This document shows, in pieces, positions 30,956-31,849 of a stretch of DNA of 31,849 nt. Position 1 is the stretch's first letter. Each line of letters begins with the position of its first letter. The position numbers were made by a program, and so were the translations under genes. The notes beneath the pieces are model-generated. The model was not told where the DNA came from, did no database searches, and worked only from the letters and a program-made list of their open reading frames with translations. This DNA comes from a virus, in IMG/VR virus record IMGVR_UViG_3300037193_000547, positions 1 through 31,849 of that record; one strand, written 5' to 3'.

Positions 30956-31849
30956 TGTTTACCGGCAGGTAACCGAAAAGTCACAGGTAAACAACGAAAA
31001 GTACATTCCATATTTTGATTATCAAGGAAACCACTATGATAATTTCCCGCTGGAATGGTCCAAAATCATCAGAGAAAGCCCTTCCGGATCGGCATGTCTC
31101 GGCACTGTTCAGGATTTTTTAAAAGGCCATGGGTTCTCTATCACAGGTGCAGAGATCGATCTTGAAAATCTGGTCATAAATTCCAAAGGGCAAACATTTT
31201 GGCAATTTCACCAAGAAACAGCAGATTCATTTGCAGAATACGAAGGATACTATTGGTTGATTCGGTATAACAAAGCCGGCAGGATAACCGAAATGGAGGT
31301 CTTGCCTTTTGAAAATTGCCGCCTCGGGGAGCCTGATAGCAACGGATGGATAGATAAAATTTATTACAACCCGTTTTTCGGAACTGTTTTCTATAAAACC
31401 TCTGACAAAAGGCAAACAACATGGTATCATGCTTTCCGGCCTGAGAGTGTACAGGCCCAAATGCAAAAAGACGGTGACAAATACCGGGGCCAAGTGTACT
31501 TTTTCGGAACTACAAACGCTTTAAGCCGATTTTACCCGGTTCATTCAGCATACTCTGCTAAAAAATGGATGAAGATCGAAGCCGGAATTTCAGACTACCA
31601 CGAGGACAACATCAACAACGGCCTTTTACAGCCTTATATTCTGGTTATGAAGGGTAATCCGGACGCCCCGAGCACAAACCCTGATTACCAAAATGTCAAC
31701 GATGGCCAGCCCGCCACGGTTGCCCAGGAATTTGACGAGGTAATGGGGAATAATTTTATGGGGGCCAAGCGCGTGGGCAATGTTTGGGTGCAGTGGGTGA
31801 ACCAAGGAGAGGAGAAACCAGAGGTTGTTCCTCTACCGACCAATGCAAA
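30918..31849 (+). CDS. Putative portal protein, cut by the right edge
   Basis: The frame opens at ATG 30918 (MAWRFKIFNQIRNVYRQVTE) and runs open to the end of the window, more than 310 codons. The N-terminal part with FPLEWSKIIRESPSGSACLG, TVQDFLKGHGF and WLIRYNKAGRITEMEVLPFE resembles portal proteins of Bacteroidota phages, where a dodecameric ring joins head and tail. The frame overlaps the glycosyltransferase gene by 38 nt, so it is coupled to it. The C-terminus is missing. The identity is by pattern, not by motif. Confidence 0.6.
   Translation, partial: MAWRFKIFNQIRNVYRQVTEKSQVNNEKYIPYFDYQGNHYDNFPLEWSKIIRESPSGSACLGTVQDFLKGHGFSITGAEIDLENLVINSKGQTFWQFHQETADSFAEYEGYYWLIRYNKAGRITEMEVLPFENCRLGEPDSNGWIDKIYYNPFFGTVFYKTSDKRQTTWYHAFRPESVQAQMQKDGDKYRGQVYFFGTTNALSRFYPVHSAYSAKKWMKIEAGISDYHEDNINNGLLQPYILVMKGNPDAPSTNPDYQNVNDGQPATVAQEFDEVMGNNFMGAKRVGNVWVQWVNQGEEKPEVVPLPTNA

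Noticed and set aside
1-31849. CRISPR arrays, insertion sequences, integrase, attachment sites or a DNA-modification gene set
   Set aside because: No spaced direct repeats, transposase-like or integrase-like frame, or DNA hydroxymethylase was found by reading the translations.

Overview
The window is part of a tailed double-stranded DNA bacteriophage or prophage genome, most likely from a host in the phylum Bacteroidota (Bacteroidetes). The phage identity rests on adjacent small and large terminase genes, a tape-measure protein, a ClpP-type head protease fused to a scaffold-like tail, a likely capsid protein, a likely portal protein cut by the right edge, a RecT/Bet recombinase and a NinG/Rap protein. 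The host call is inference. It rests on intergenic promoter-like elements of the Bacteroidota type (TTTG, 19 bases, TAnnTTTG), on the near absence of Shine-Dalgarno sequences, and on tail proteins of the style seen in Bacteroidota phages. No integrase, repressor, tRNA, CRISPR array or insertion sequence is visible, so the sequence does not settle whether the phage is temperate or lytic.

Layout. Positions 1-5052 are a leftward (minus strand) early operon of small, tightly coupled genes (mostly 4-nt ATGA overlaps). Its recognisable member is a RecT/Bet single-strand annealing protein; the rest are small unknown proteins, several too short for routine gene calling. Positions 5052-5175 are a divergent control region with an imperfect palindrome and a TACCTTTG element facing each way. 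Rightward from 5175 come small unknown genes, NinG, more accessory genes, the terminase pair (9889-11689), a structured intergenic stretch, a tail-chaperone-like gene with a T9 slippery run and a -1 frame extension, head-tail joining and tail genes, the tape measure (18221-20137), the head protease/scaffold, the putative major capsid protein and a putative tail tube protein. This block ends at a clear intrinsic terminator (23196-23224).

After the terminator comes an intergenic stretch with a convincing leftward promoter, so a short leftward RNA may be made there. A second rightward operon (23486-30955) carries at least four glycosyltransferase-like proteins, one probable further sugar-transfer enzyme, a TylF-type and an FkbM-type methyltransferase, several membrane proteins and a likely single-protein spanin for lysis. 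It sits between the capsid/tail-tube genes and the portal gene, which overlaps the last glycosyltransferase gene and runs off the window.

How the genes work together: Bet and NinG serve recombination and replication; the terminase packages DNA through the portal into a head shaped by the protease/scaffold and capsid protein; the tape measure and chaperone build a long tail; the spanin and small membrane proteins fit lysis. The sugar and methyl transferases probably build or modify a glycan on the virion or on the host surface. The most notable observations are the T9 frameshift gene, the large sugar-modification operon inside the morphogenesis region, the putative leftward RNA at 23190-23356, and a second frame break in a small membrane/coiled-coil gene near 2255.
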